Source: Polytrichum commune (taxonomy: Eukaryota; Streptophyta; Polytrichopsida; Polytrichales; Polytrichaceae). From it: a stretch of DNA of 64,000 nucleotides. Shown here piece after piece: positions 37,181 to 47,576 of the stretch. Location of the stretch: NCBI GenBank assembly GCA_950295325.1, contig OX485808.1:2360501-2424500 (forward strand), read 5' to 3'. Below the pieces are notes generated by a model. It made no database searches, was not told the DNA's origin, and was given only the letters and a program-made list of their open reading frames with translations. Each line of letters opens with the position of its first letter. The first letter of the stretch is position 1. A program made the translations under genes and the position numbers.

Positions 37181-37881
37181 CCTTGCAAACCTGAAAACAT
37201 AAACCCTAAACCTTGAACCTCTCTATAAACTCGAAATTGTAAATGTGAGAATCAATTTCTTTCCAATTTCTTCCAAACTCCAAATTCTTCCGAAATTCAG
37301 TTTCCAGGGTTTAGCACCGGATTGAAATTCCCGGAGTTTCTAGCAGAACCCACGACATTTCAGCTGCCGAATTGAAATGGGCAAGCAGACTTTTAGGGCC
37401 TCTTATCCAGAAAAGAGGAGAAACTTCAAATTCTTCTAAAGTTCACAAGGTTTAACCTATGGCAGGGTTTTAGTGGAACAATAAAATTTTGGGAAATGTC
37501 TACCAGAGGCTAACATTGCGTAGGTGATAAATTGGTGAATTGGTGAACTGGTGAACAAGTATGCGTGTTGTGGACCTTATCCGACAAACAGAAAGACTTC
37601 AATTTCTTGGAAAGGATACTGTACGTTTGAAGAGTGGAGTCTTGGAGGGATTAGGGAGTCAGTGAGGTGTATGAGGTTTCAACCGAACCCTTCCGGAACC
37701 CAACTGCCGAATTGCGCAAGCATGCTGTGGGCCTTATCCGAGAAAAAGAGAGAAGCTCAATTTCGAGGGTCGGTGCCAGGAATCTCCAAGTCTGACCAGA
37801 GCCAGGGTTTAGGGTTTAAGGAACATTCATTGAGAATGATAGTCTCTGAAAGATATGACCGCCGTGTGAACATTCTTGGTA

Positions 37882-38278
37882 CACTAAATATTGTATTTAG
37901 TGTCACATGGTATTTTATGTCACTTTGGTATCTTTTCTAATGACACTTCTTATGAATAAGTTTACAACTACTATCATCGCAACTTACTTTTAGTTCATCA
38001 AAATGTCAATTATTGAAAGAAAAAAAGAAAAAAAATTGGCATATTCTACACATATGTAATGAAATATTGTCATGGATGACTGCAATTTGGATATAAAAAA
38101 TCACTTACTAAGTGAAAGTAATTGCAACATTGTAAATTTATAAAGCCCAATTTTTCTTACAAGGAACGACAAATAATGTTAGGTTCACAATTAGGTGTTA
38201 GTGACGCTACACAGGCGGTTTACATTTAGTATTGGGGAAGACAAATAGAATTGGTGACACTACATACAATATTTAGTG
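37882..38278. mobile_element. MITE, 397 bp, palindromic CACTAAATATTGTATTTAGTG ends
   Basis: Both ends carry CACTAAATATTGTATTTAGT or a near copy, which is itself close to a palindrome, so the termini can fold alone or with each other. TA flanks both outer edges (37880-37881 and 38279-38280), which may be a target duplication. Related copies are at 51716-52107 and from 63824 to the window edge. Partial ends occur near 43190-43313. Confidence 0.6.
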
Positions 38279-38283
38279 TAGTT

Positions 38284-39745
38284 GTTTGAAGCCCTTCCCG
38301 GGGAATGGACTCTTCATTTGAAAACCTAAATGACATGCGTGGGTCACTATGAAATTCAACCCCCTATATATAAGAAGTTTATAGAGGAAAACCTATGTAT
38401 ACGTACTAATGGCATGCTCAATAATGAACTCATATATTTTTATTAAGCTTTTCAATTTAATGTAATAAATACCTCCACTACATATACAAACTATACGTCA
38501 TAAATCAAATAATACTTTATTACATATGAAATCCACTTTCACTTTTCAATTAGATAGTCATTCATAGCATGTAACTCAACAATTATATCAAACATACAAA
38601 GACAAGAGCATGATAACTTAACCACAATCTAGAGAGCAAAACCAAAGGAAACTCATGAGAGCTTCAAGAGCCTCTAGTTGTAAAGACCTAAAACCCCAAA
38701 TGCAAAACCTAACAAGAAAACACATGGTAGTCATTCCAGGGGGTGGAATCTTCATATCATGTACGAACTAATGTGAGTGTAAGAAGGGATATTATTTGAG
38801 GCATTAGTGTACATAGTGTATATGGAGGAGAGGTATTGTTTTTCTCTATTGTGTACATCTATAAAGGCTATTAAATGTCTATTAAGTAAAGGTAGATGTA
38901 TAAAAGGGGGTCCTAAGGTTTAGAGAAAATGTTGACAATAAATGTGTTGGTTTCATCCACTTCACATTTTCATCCATTGTTTTCATATAGTTATAGTCCT
39001 GGGATGACTACCATGTGTCTTCTTGTGAGGTTTTGCATTTGGGATTTTAGGTTTTTACAACTAGAGGCTCTTGAAGCTCTCACGAGTTCCCTTTGGTTTT
39101 GCTCTCTAGATTGTGGCTAAATTACTGTGCTCTTGTTTTTATCTGTTTGATACAATTGTTGAGTTACATGCTATGGATGAAAAACTATCAATGACTTTCT
39201 AATTGAAAAGTGAGAGTGGATTTCATATGTAATCAAGTGTAATTTTATTCATGATGTAGAGTTTGTATATGTAGTGGAGGCATTTATTACAATAAATTAC
39301 AAAGCTTATTAAATATATACGAGTCAAGTAATTAGCATGCTATTAGTACATATACATATGCTTTCTTTATAAACTTCTCGTACATAGGGGTTTTAATTTC
39401 ACAATGACCCACGCACGTCGTTTAGGTTTCCGAATGTAGAGTCCACCCCTGGAGGTAGCCATTGAGGACTATGACTATATGAAAAAAAAAAAAAGGGATG
39501 AAAACGTGAAGTGGATGAAACCAACACATCTATTGTCATTTTTTCTCCAAACCTCAGGGCCCCCTTTTTGTACATCTACCTTTACTTCATAAAAAAGTAA
39601 TAGCCTTTTATAGATGTACACACTAGAGAAATACGATCCCCTCCTTCATGTACACTATGTACACCAATGCCTCAAATAATCTCCCTTCTTACACTCGCTT
39701 TAATTCGTACATGGTATGAAAAGTCCATCCCTTGGGAAGCCCTTT
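38284..39745. repeat. Interlocked long inverted repeats (a-b-a'-b')
   Basis: Segment a (about 38290-38735) is repeated inverted at a' (about 38990-39455); for example GAGCTTCAAGAGCCTCTAGT against ACTAGAGGCTCTTGAAGCTC. Segment b (about 38745-38975) is repeated inverted at b' (about 39483-39735); for example TGAGTGTAAGAAGGGATATT against the inverse of AATCTCCCTTCTTACACTCG. The order a-b-a'-b' is interlocked, not nested. GGGGTGGAATCTTCAT-like words sit at the edges of each segment and look like short terminal repeats. No coding frame. It is probably two related TIR elements scrambled together. Confidence 0.65.
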
Positions 39746-41214
39746 TTGTTTTTCATTTTGTTTGCAAATTTTAAGATTGTTTTATTTGAAACCACCTTGA
39801 AACTATTTCATCCCCACCTAGGTCCCCCTAATTTGCCAATTTGTGCCCATTGATACATGTAAGGCCATATGCATAAGTTCCACCATAATATTGTCGGGGG
39901 GCGGTTGGGATTCACCTCAATTCAAAGACTATATATACATCCTTCCTAGGTAGTTTCGAATCCAAGATTTGAATATTTCATTTGTTTTCAAAAACATGTT
40001 TCCACAAAAATAGATGATCATCGATGTCATGATCTTTGTTTAAATATTTATTCTCTAAAAGTCATATTTTTCATAAAATTTGGTGTTTTGCGAAATGATA
40101 TAGTTTCCACAAAAGCCGTGTTGATAGGATGGCAATTTGAGAATAGTGAGAATAATTTGCACTTGACATGCATGCAAAATAAAGATCGTGAACCGATGAT
40201 TGGTAGTTGGAACAAGCAATTTTGTCTCTACCAAATAGATTTTACAATGTTTTCTTTTCAAAACTACCATATTTTTAAAATGAAGCAAAATTACATGAGC
40301 TCTTGATTCAAATGACAAAAAACATAAGTTGTATAATATAGTTGAGGTTAGAATTTATTTATTTTTAAATAAAAAAATAAAAAAATACCAAGAACCCCAT
40401 ACCTTCCCCGGCCTTTCCCCATACAAAATGCTTCATGACCAAGAACATTTCAAGGATCTTTCCATGAGGAAGATTGTGTTGAAAAATTTGTAAGACGATC
40501 ATTTGGGATCTAGTAGAAAGAATTTTGGAGCACTTCATGAGATAAAATACATAAAGAAAAGACTAATTCCTCTACCTAGAAAAAAAAAACTTCAAATTGT
40601 TATCTATCATGGGAATACCTATTGATGAAACGCAATGCTCAGCCATTTACCTACACCTTACCCTGCATTTCAGTCTAGAGCCACATCAATGTCTCTTCCA
40701 CAATTCCGAAACCTACTCTACAGTTCCTAACCAAGAACACTCCTTTATTGCTCTCCAATTCAAGAATTTCTCTACAATTCCTAAATGGCCACATTTGTCT
40801 ATTGGTCTACAATTCATAATCGGTTTTGAGTTTTATCTCGCCTACATGGCGCTCACTTAGTGGCTCTGAAAAGGCCAATTTCGTGGCAATAGCCACTACT
40901 CAATGGTGTGTCAAGTAGATGGAAATTAAAGGACATGGCAAGTAGTCATTGGCTTGATACAACCCTACCACCAATTATGTCAAGTATTGGATCTCTAAGG
41001 CGGGGTATCAAATATGATGACAACCTTCAAATAGGTGAGGCATGTATGTGGCGCTCTCTCAAAGGTTCCGAGGAGGCTGATTATATGACACCAACAATCA
41101 CTACTCGATGGTGTGTCAGGTTGGTAGGAAGGACGTGACAAGTAATCACTGGCTCAATACAACCCTTCCACCGATTAAGTGCGGTATTGATTCTTTGAAA
41201 CCATGGTATTGATG
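39746..41214. other. Intergenic; partial tandem duplication at the right end
   Basis: No gene. About 40895-41000 and 41108-41215 are a diverged duplicate pair (words ATGGTGTGTCAAGTAGATGG and ATGGTGTGTCAGGTTGGTAG; CAACCCTACCACCAATTA and CAACCCTTCCACCGATTA). The right copy abuts the ccmC-like sequence. The rest is AT-rich without structure that I can name. Confidence 0.4.
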
Positions 41215-42115
41215 CAATGCATTCCACTAGTTTACAGAAATTTAATTATTGGTATATTAATCAACCCTATGCAAATAAAAATAAAAGCAATGTCTGGAGA
41301 GAACTGTTGAAAACGCAATGCACCTAGATAAATAAATAAATAAGATAAATACAAAGGTTAAACGAGCATCCCACACCCAAAAGGTATCCCACATAGGTTT
41401 ACCCCAAAAACCTCCGGTTAATAGGGTAAACAATGTCACGGGTAGATCACTTAGTGCATTTTAAAAACGACGTGCGGCATAATATAGAGAGGATTAAAAT
41501 CATTTGAAATAAAAATTATAAAGGTATTCCAAATAATGAAGGGGCCATTAAATGTAAACAATCCCATTATAAGTAAGTTAGATGGACATAAAATGTGGGC
41601 CATTATTTTTTTGTAAAATTAATATAGGGGCTGAAGATAAGGATCCTAGAAGGTATGTTTAGTATGGTATGTAAATGGGTTTAGGACTCACGGGGATGGA
41701 TGATAATTGGGATTTCCGTCTGTCCAAAATTACTTAAAAGGAATATAGAGTACAAAAAATTGCAGTGACTTGGACAATATAAGTAATGGAAGGGTGCAAA
41801 CAAATGGGCCATTTTTGAAATCTAAGTAATTATAGGGAGGCTTTAATTCAACCCTTGAAGGTAAATAGCCCCAAAACAAAAAACCCCCAGCCGCACGTGG
41901 TGCACAAAAATGCCTTAGAGTGATCTACCCGTGAACAATGTAAACAAAGAACCTATTTTGGTATTGCCTCTAGAAAATAATTGAAAAAGCAGATGTTTTG
42001 TTAATAAGAATAACACATTGCTAATAGTTATTGCAATTTAAATAAGTAAACTCATCCAAGCGGCAAGAACATGCACATAGATAATGCGATAATTTTCACC
42101 TTGTTGAAAATTTTA
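41215..42115 (-). pseudogene. ccmC: Nuclear mitochondrial insertion: broken ccmC
   Basis: On the minus strand from about 42110 the sequence reads QQGENYRIIYVHVLAAWMSL, then a stop, then LFLLTKHLLFQLFSRG and KIGSLFTLF. It is then interrupted by a 497-bp MITE plus its 8-bp target duplication (41437-41941). It resumes as LLTGGFWGKPMWDTFWVWDA and, after a frameshift in the repeated TTTA stretch near 41335, as YLGALRFQQFSPDIA and CIGLINIPIIKF. After that come a one-base deletion and a TGG to TAG change (about 41233-41240). This is the membrane protein CcmC of mitochondrial cytochrome c maturation (heme handling, WWD motif region included). Stops, shifts and the insertion make it non-functional nuclear DNA, a NUMT. 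Similarity beyond 41215 is doubtful. Confidence 0.82.
41437..41933. mobile_element. hAT-type MITE, 497 bp, with perfect 8-bp target duplication
   Basis: Left end CACGGGTAGATCACTTAGTG; inverted right end CACGGGTAGATCACTCTAAG; the inverted similarity runs about 40 bp to GTGCGGC. The target duplication AACAATGT is at 41429-41436 and again at 41934-41941. Eight-base duplications identify hAT-superfamily elements. The interior has no transposase. It is inserted in the mitochondrial-derived ccmC sequence, so it is younger than that transfer. Confidence 0.88.
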
Positions 42116-42679
42116 ACATACAATCGTTTTCTATCTCTTCTTTCCTTGTCAGTTCTTCTCACAACTAGGCTTTGAGTGTACAAAGAGTGCACGATGCAAG
42201 AGCAAGGAGCCCTAGGAGTACCCCAAAAGAAAAGACTTGAAGAACAGTATGGCCTTAGGTACCCAAGGTGACCGGCCGATCCGGTCACCAGAGCTCTCTA
42301 ACCGGCACATGTCCTTCTTGTGACCGTTAGGACCGCTGGTCCTTTGGCATTGGTCCTTGCATAACGTACAATGTGGGACACCCATCCATGGGGGGTACCG
42401 GTCCTTGGGTGAGGGGGGATGGGCACATGGAACCACCCTTTTCCCACCCACCCACCCACCCACCCATTTATTTTTCAAAAAAATGAACTGGAGCCTGTAC
42501 ATGAAACCTTGCCCTAAGTGCGCACCAACGGCTCTAGTTCAAGGGAGATTACTATATAGGCCTCATGATACATACCCATCCTCATAAAAAATTAATACCT
42601 CACGCCTAACCTTTCCCTACAATTCTCTACAGTTCCCAAATGTCAATACTCTATAATTCCTAAATGTTCAATACTCTAA
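42116..42679. other. Intergenic; short tandem units and (CCCA)n
   Basis: (CACC)n-type repeat at about 42442-42463. Just before the next element, about 42615-42677, there are three diverged units of CTCTACAGTTCCCAAATGTC-type sequence about 25-30 bp long. Relatives reappear at 44069-44085 and 44181-44205, so this short array was the target of the insertions that follow. The stretch 42116-42440 has no gene and may include more mitochondrial-derived flank that I cannot prove. Confidence 0.4.
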
Positions 42680-44069
42680 GGGCCACTTTATACTTGGGGC
42701 CGGATTGAGGGCCGGCCGGAACTCTCAAAATTTGAACCAATAGGATCGCTCGATTTCATCAAATCGGGCCCAAGGGCTTTATACTTGGGGCCGGCCCGAA
42801 CACTCACCTATCCCATGTGGCGTCTTAGGTGGCACAATTTTGGCGCCAAACCATCGGGCCCTAGATGAGATTTCGGGACGAGCTTTTCCTCGTCCCGAAC
42901 TCCCATCTAGGGCCGGATGGGGCTCCTCCGTTGGATTGTTCCAATCTTGTCCGTCAATCAATAGGAGGGGTAAAAGCATTTCCTCTCCTCCTTACTACTC
43001 TCCCCTCCACCTTCCCCTTCTCACCTTCCACCTTCCCCTTAATTATTTTTTCATAGAATTAGTGTTAGACATAAATGCGCCACCACCTTCCCTACTACCA
43101 TGTCCCTTCTCTTTTTCTCATTGTTAATTTTTTTTCATATCCTTCCTAACACTAAATTCGTGCATGTAACTTTCACATATTACCATGGATGATATTTAGT
43201 GTTTGATTTTATATTTAATGTTACTTACTTTCATAGGGTTAGTGATATTTAGTCTAGTGATCGTATTTATAGTATCTCACACTAAATATCATGTTTAGTG
43301 TAGTGACTCCACAATTTCAACCATAACAAACACATTCCAAAAATAAGCCAAAGATAGTTTCCAAGTGGAACCATGCTCAAAAGTTTACACGCACTTAGAT
43401 CCAACAATAATGTAAACTTATACTATGGTTAGAATTATTATTTTTTAAGTAAAATCTCTTATCTATAAAGAGAAAGTTAATTGAGGCTTTAGAAAGGTTG
43501 ATTAAGTCTATAAATTTATGTAGGTTGAAAAATAAAAAGCACGACAACAATGTTGGCGCAATGCCTATTTACAATCAGTAACCCACACCAAAATATATGC
43601 TCAATGTCGTCATGTTCCCGAACGGAACGAAGCCAATTAATATCTACAAACATAGATTACTCTATAATGAATATTGTATCATTGCAACTCTGGGTTTTTT
43701 TTTGTTACCGGGTACATCGGTTATTCCATTGTACATGGTAGGTGAATTTATATGAGCATTTTGACACCGGAATTAGATTCAAAGGGCTCGATATAGTCTA
43801 ATGGGACCCAAGGTTGACCCCCTAACCATAAGCCTATAGAGATCATCCCCCATAGTAAAAGCCGTGTAACTAATGCTCAAGAGCACCGGGCATTGACCAC
43901 GGTAAGTTCCATGAAACTTAACCCTCAAGACCATCGGGCCCTAGAATCGGGCCTCACCACTTTACATGCGACAAGGTTGGGCCGGAAAAAAGTTCATAAA
44001 GTGCGTCCCGATTGAGGCCTCAATCGGCCCGGTGCTCCGGCCGGCCCCAGGCCGTGTATAAAGTGGCCC
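42680..44069. mobile_element. TIR DNA element, 1390 bp, GGGCCACTTTATAC ends, TAA target duplication
   Basis: The left end GGGCCACTTTATACTTGGGG and inverted right end GGGCCACTTTATACACGGCC are flanked by TAA (42677-42679 and 44070-44072), as for PIF/Harbinger elements. Both arms continue GC-rich with GGGCCGGCCGGA and GATTGAGG words. There is no transposase. Inside, near 43190-43313, are two CACTAAATATC-type ends of the 397-bp MITE family. A second arm pair (42774 to about 42880, and 44086-44180 inverted, close to 100 bp of high identity including TTTTGGCGCCAAA) overlaps it, with its right arm outside this element. Confidence 0.65.
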
Positions 44070-44085
44070 TAAATGTTCAATACTT

Positions 44086-44180
44086 ATCTAGGGCCCGATG
44101 ATTTGGCGCCAAAATTGTGCCACCTAGGACGCCACATGGGATGAGTGAGTGTTCGGGCTGGCCCCAATATAAAGTGGCCC
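44086..44180. mobile_element. Solo right arm of a second GGGCC-family element
   Basis: Reads as the inverse of 42774-42880: GGGCCCGATGATTTGGCGCC, then GTGCCACCTAGGACGCCACA, ending TATAAAGTGGCCC at 44180. It is followed by TACATGTTCAATACTCTA, a copy of the short tandem unit that also flanks the left element. Its left arm lies inside the 42680-44069 element, so the two are interlocked. Confidence 0.6.
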
Positions 44181-44455
44181 TACATGTTCAATACTCTACA
44201 GTTCCGGCGCGGCTATCCAAGAGAGGAGACGCCGCGGCAGTTCCAACGGCTTCGCCGTCGCCCTTCCAAACCATTTTCTTATAGCTTTGCATTTCAATCA
44301 CCGGGTTTTACAAAAGAAGGAGAAGAAGAAGAAATTATTTGGTCGTCTTGTGTGCTCGATTCACAGACTCACAGACCTGACTCACACGCTTCTCAGATTA
44401 CTCCGGGCCGCTCTGAATTGCCGTAACACTCGAACAGACTAAACAGGTTGAGAAT

Positions 44456-45200
44456 TAAAGTGACAGTAGAACTTGGTATGTAGAAACCGAGCTCCCTCCA
44501 ATGATGTCCTAAGATGAGTGAGATCAAAATGTTCTAGGGCTACTCGAGGGCTGCATGGATCGGCGAGCAGTGAGCGTGGGCGTGAACCTTTGCTTATAAT
44601 CAGAGGTTGGGATTGGGAGTGGTAAGTCGTTGAAATTCAAGACATCTAGAGGAGATAAATTGATTCTGTGACTGGAGAACAGGAAATACGCTGCATGATT
44701 CCTTATCATGCCCGTGACTTACAGTTTCGCAGAACTCCCCGAAGACTGCTCTACAGCTGCCTGCAATTGTGAATGGACGATGCTGCCCTAAGAAAGTGAA
44801 CAGACTCGGAGGAAACTGTGTTTAGTTTGTAGAAAACAAACTCCCTTCTCATATTTCAAAAATTATGTGGAAATGATGCTCTTCGATGACCGAGATCACA
44901 GGTGTCGGAGACTACTTCTTGAGGAGATCTCCGTGCATCGGAGAGCAGGTGATGGTAGATTGGAAGTGCTAAGTCGTCAGAAATCAAGAAACCTAGAGGG
45001 GCTAAAGTGATTCGAAACCGGAGAACAGGAAAGCCACTCCATATTTCCTATCATGTCCGTGGTTTGCAGTTTCGCAGAACTTCACAAAGACTGCTCGAGA
45101 GCTGCAGTCTGCATTGGTGAAGTACGGGCGATGTTGTCGTGGCGAATCGAACGGGTTCCAGGTTGAGATTGGAAGTGGCAAGTCCGTGGATGGAGGTGTA
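44456..45200 (+). repeat. Tandem duplication, about 345-bp units, upstream of the Ser-rich gene
   Basis: Unit 1 (about 44456-44800) and unit 2 (about 44805-45145) share in order GTAGAAA-type words, GATGAGTGAGATCA or GATGACCGAGATCA, GATTGGGAGTGGTAAGTCGT or GATTGGAAGTGCTAAGTCGT, CGGAGAACAGGAAA, CCTATCATGTCCGTG and CAGTTTCGCAGAACT. A short third start lies at about 45160-45200. GTAAGTCGT could be a 5' splice site, so the unit may copy a leader exon edge of the gene at 45571. Confidence 0.65.
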
Positions 45201-45570
45201 GGCGTCTTATGGTGGCCAGGGGTGTGAGGGAGAGATGGCGAGAGATGTCACGGTAAATGTAGAGGAGGTTGTTGCGCCTCTATTGCGATGTCTCTGTGTG
45301 CGCGCCAAAAAAGCTAAGGGATGATCATCTTAAAACTCTCACAGTTCTAGATGGAGGTCTCGATGTCTTGGACGTCTCGAAAATTTCAGCCTGAACTTTG
45401 AAGACCGGGCGGCACCTTTGTTGGATGCTCTGCTGATCTAACTAAGTGCGATATCAATTTCACTGGCATCGATTGTAAGCATGCAGCAAATTACAGCAAG
45501 AAACGTTTGTTCCAGTGTAGACCCTTGGAGAGATTATAAAGAAGGTTAAATTGGCACAAGGACACCGGCT

Positions 45571-47317
45571 ATGGCGGGTGACTATGGAAATAAGTGGAAG
45601 ATGGCGAGTTACTGGAACCACGCTGGTGTCATGGAGCCGAGCAGGCCGCCGTGGCGGCCTCCTGCTTCCACTGCCTCGGCCACGAAGGAACACCAAGGGC
45701 CAAGTACACCGGTGCGTCCATTTTGGCCGCAACAAAAGACCTACCGTTTGACAGTTCCGCCGCAGTACGTGAGCCCTGAGGACCTCGTGGCTGCGTTACC
45801 TAAGAGGCACCGGATGCCTAAACCGCAAGACTTGATCACTTATCGCATTACGGCGCCCTCGCCAGGCGCGTCGCAGATGGCCACGAGGAAGGCGACTCCA
45901 TTTGCAGCCGTGGAATCAAAGAAACCTGCCAAGTAGGTTTGCGTTTAAACAGGCACCACTGGAAAGGGATGAGGTGTGTCATGTAGAAGTCTCCATGCAG
46001 CCATCCTTGGCTCCAGAAGATTGTGAACTCTTGAAGACTCTGATACAGCTTCCATGTTCGGGTTTGCACCGAAGCAAATGCCTTATGTCGATAATCCCTT
46101 CAAGTTCGTTTCTAATTGCGACATTCGTCAGCTTGAGTCTGAAAGTGGAGTGAGAAATGTCAAAAAATTCGTCAAGAAATGTCGATGCCTCCGGTGGATT
46201 GCTTGGACAATCTAGTGGACAAGAGGATCGAACTTGCTAAAGAGTCCCTCGAGGCTATTGTATTCGATACTGCTCATGTCTTGGAGGCAGATGTCAATTT
46301 GGACTTCTACCTATTGCCAATGTTCAGTGCGTTGCACTCCATCGACTCGATGTTGCTATCATCCCACATATGTCGATAGCCTTGTTATCGACATACTGAA
46401 GCACGTAGATCGTTTGTTCTTCATTTATTTGGCGGCAGCAATAGTTCAGATTTCTCTTACAGTAATCTGAACAGTAAAATTTTGCGGAGCCCCCGTATGG
46501 AGTTTAGAACAATGTGTATCTGAGACATTCAGAGGCGGGAGTTAACGAGGTCCAAGCCGTTTATTTAATCATGTACTTGGTATTTCCTCGTTTGTCGATA
46601 TTGAAAGTTTGATGTTTCTTTTTGGTCAGAACGGAGGGTGGCACACCGAATTCAGTGCTTGATGTCCAGAAATCGGAGCCAAACTCGTCAACATTGTCTG
46701 TCGCCGCTAGCCCGGGCGCTCTGTGTCCTGGTTCCCCACTCTCTACAGGTGCTAAGTCGCAGCATGCAGCCTCGCCAGCCTCCGGTCATAGGTCGCAGCA
46801 AGCCTCGGCCGCTTCTGGCCCTAGATCAGTTTCATTGGTTCTTCAGTCGAACCGTGAATCAATTCCATCTGGCCCTCTGTCAGCGCATTCCACCAATGCA
46901 TGGCCAACATCAGCTGCGGCGGCGTTGCAGCATGGCTCGAATGCATCCGGGCGCAGGTCAGCGCAACCCACCAATGCAAGGTCCCTAGGCGGTCAGTCTC
47001 AAGGAAGTATCTGCACGCGGGTAAGTACATCCGATACAGCTCAAGGTGACGACATGAAGAACTTGCCGTCGAGAGGGAGCACGGGGAGAACAACAATCTT
47101 CACCGGCCATTCATCAAGGAGAAGTAGTTCCTCAACTAGAAGGTCGATTCCAATCGGGGAGGTGCCGCACTCGGGATCTGGAGGTCTAAATGGTGTGCAC
47201 CAGGATCAATTCCCCTTGAAGCCACATCGCAGGTTTCCAAATTTAGGTAGCCCCAGTTCGATGAACAAGACACCTTTGTTCAATACTCCACCTCCTTCAC
47301 AGGGCTTACGATCGTGA
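45571..47317 (+). CDS. Uncharacterised Ser/Pro-rich protein, 349 aa, 2 exons
   Basis: Exon 1 is 45571-45932 and exon 2 is 46630-47317; the donor GTAGGT and acceptor GGTCAG join in phase 2, giving 1050 nt with TGA. I do not recognise the family. Residues 1-120 are basic with Trp and Pro (KWKMASYWNHAGVMEPSRPP) and a conserved-looking core YRLTVPPQYVSPEDLVAALP, then KRHRMPKPQDLITYRI. Exon 2 is Ser/Ala/Gly/Pro-rich and probably disordered, with repeated SGP and HRS-like words, a Ser/Arg patch (RRSSSSTRRS) and a tail rich in Pro. There is no signal peptide or membrane span. Exon 1 on its own would end at PAK followed by a stop, so an unspliced form would be a 121-aa protein. The clean splice phase and higher GC than the surroundings support a real gene. 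More leader exons upstream are possible. Confidence 0.65.
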
Positions 47318-47576
47318 CGAAGCTTGCAACATAAAAGAAGAACAGCAACAACAGGTAAATTTTGCAGCATCACCTTGTAGCTCAGATGCAATTTCGGCCT
47401 CGCATGAGCATGCCCATACTTGATTGTTGCATAAGCACTTTGTTATTGAAGCCACGATCAGAATGCAATTAGTATAAAGGTAAGTGAGGTTTATGCAACA
47501 ATATTATTTGGCTTGTACATTGATGAATTTGAAACATATTTGAAGGAGATCGACGGAGATTCTCCGTGTTTATTTT

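Noticed and set aside
37882-38278. CACTA (En/Spm) element because the ends start CACTA
   Set aside because: The flanking bases repeat as TA rather than a clear 3-bp duplication, and the palindromic ends are unlike CACTA termini. Left unclassified.
41257-41439. Independent 60-aa membrane protein gene
   Set aside because: It is the middle of the decayed ccmC insertion. The sequence continues past a frameshift on one side and past the MITE on the other.
42357-42587. Thr/Pro/His-rich frame
   Set aside because: Produced by a (CCCA)n microsatellite.
46179-46379. 66-aa frame inside the intron of the Ser-rich gene
   Set aside because: No splice sites join it in frame to either exon and no similarity was recognised. 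A small gene or alternative exon is not excluded but is unsupported.
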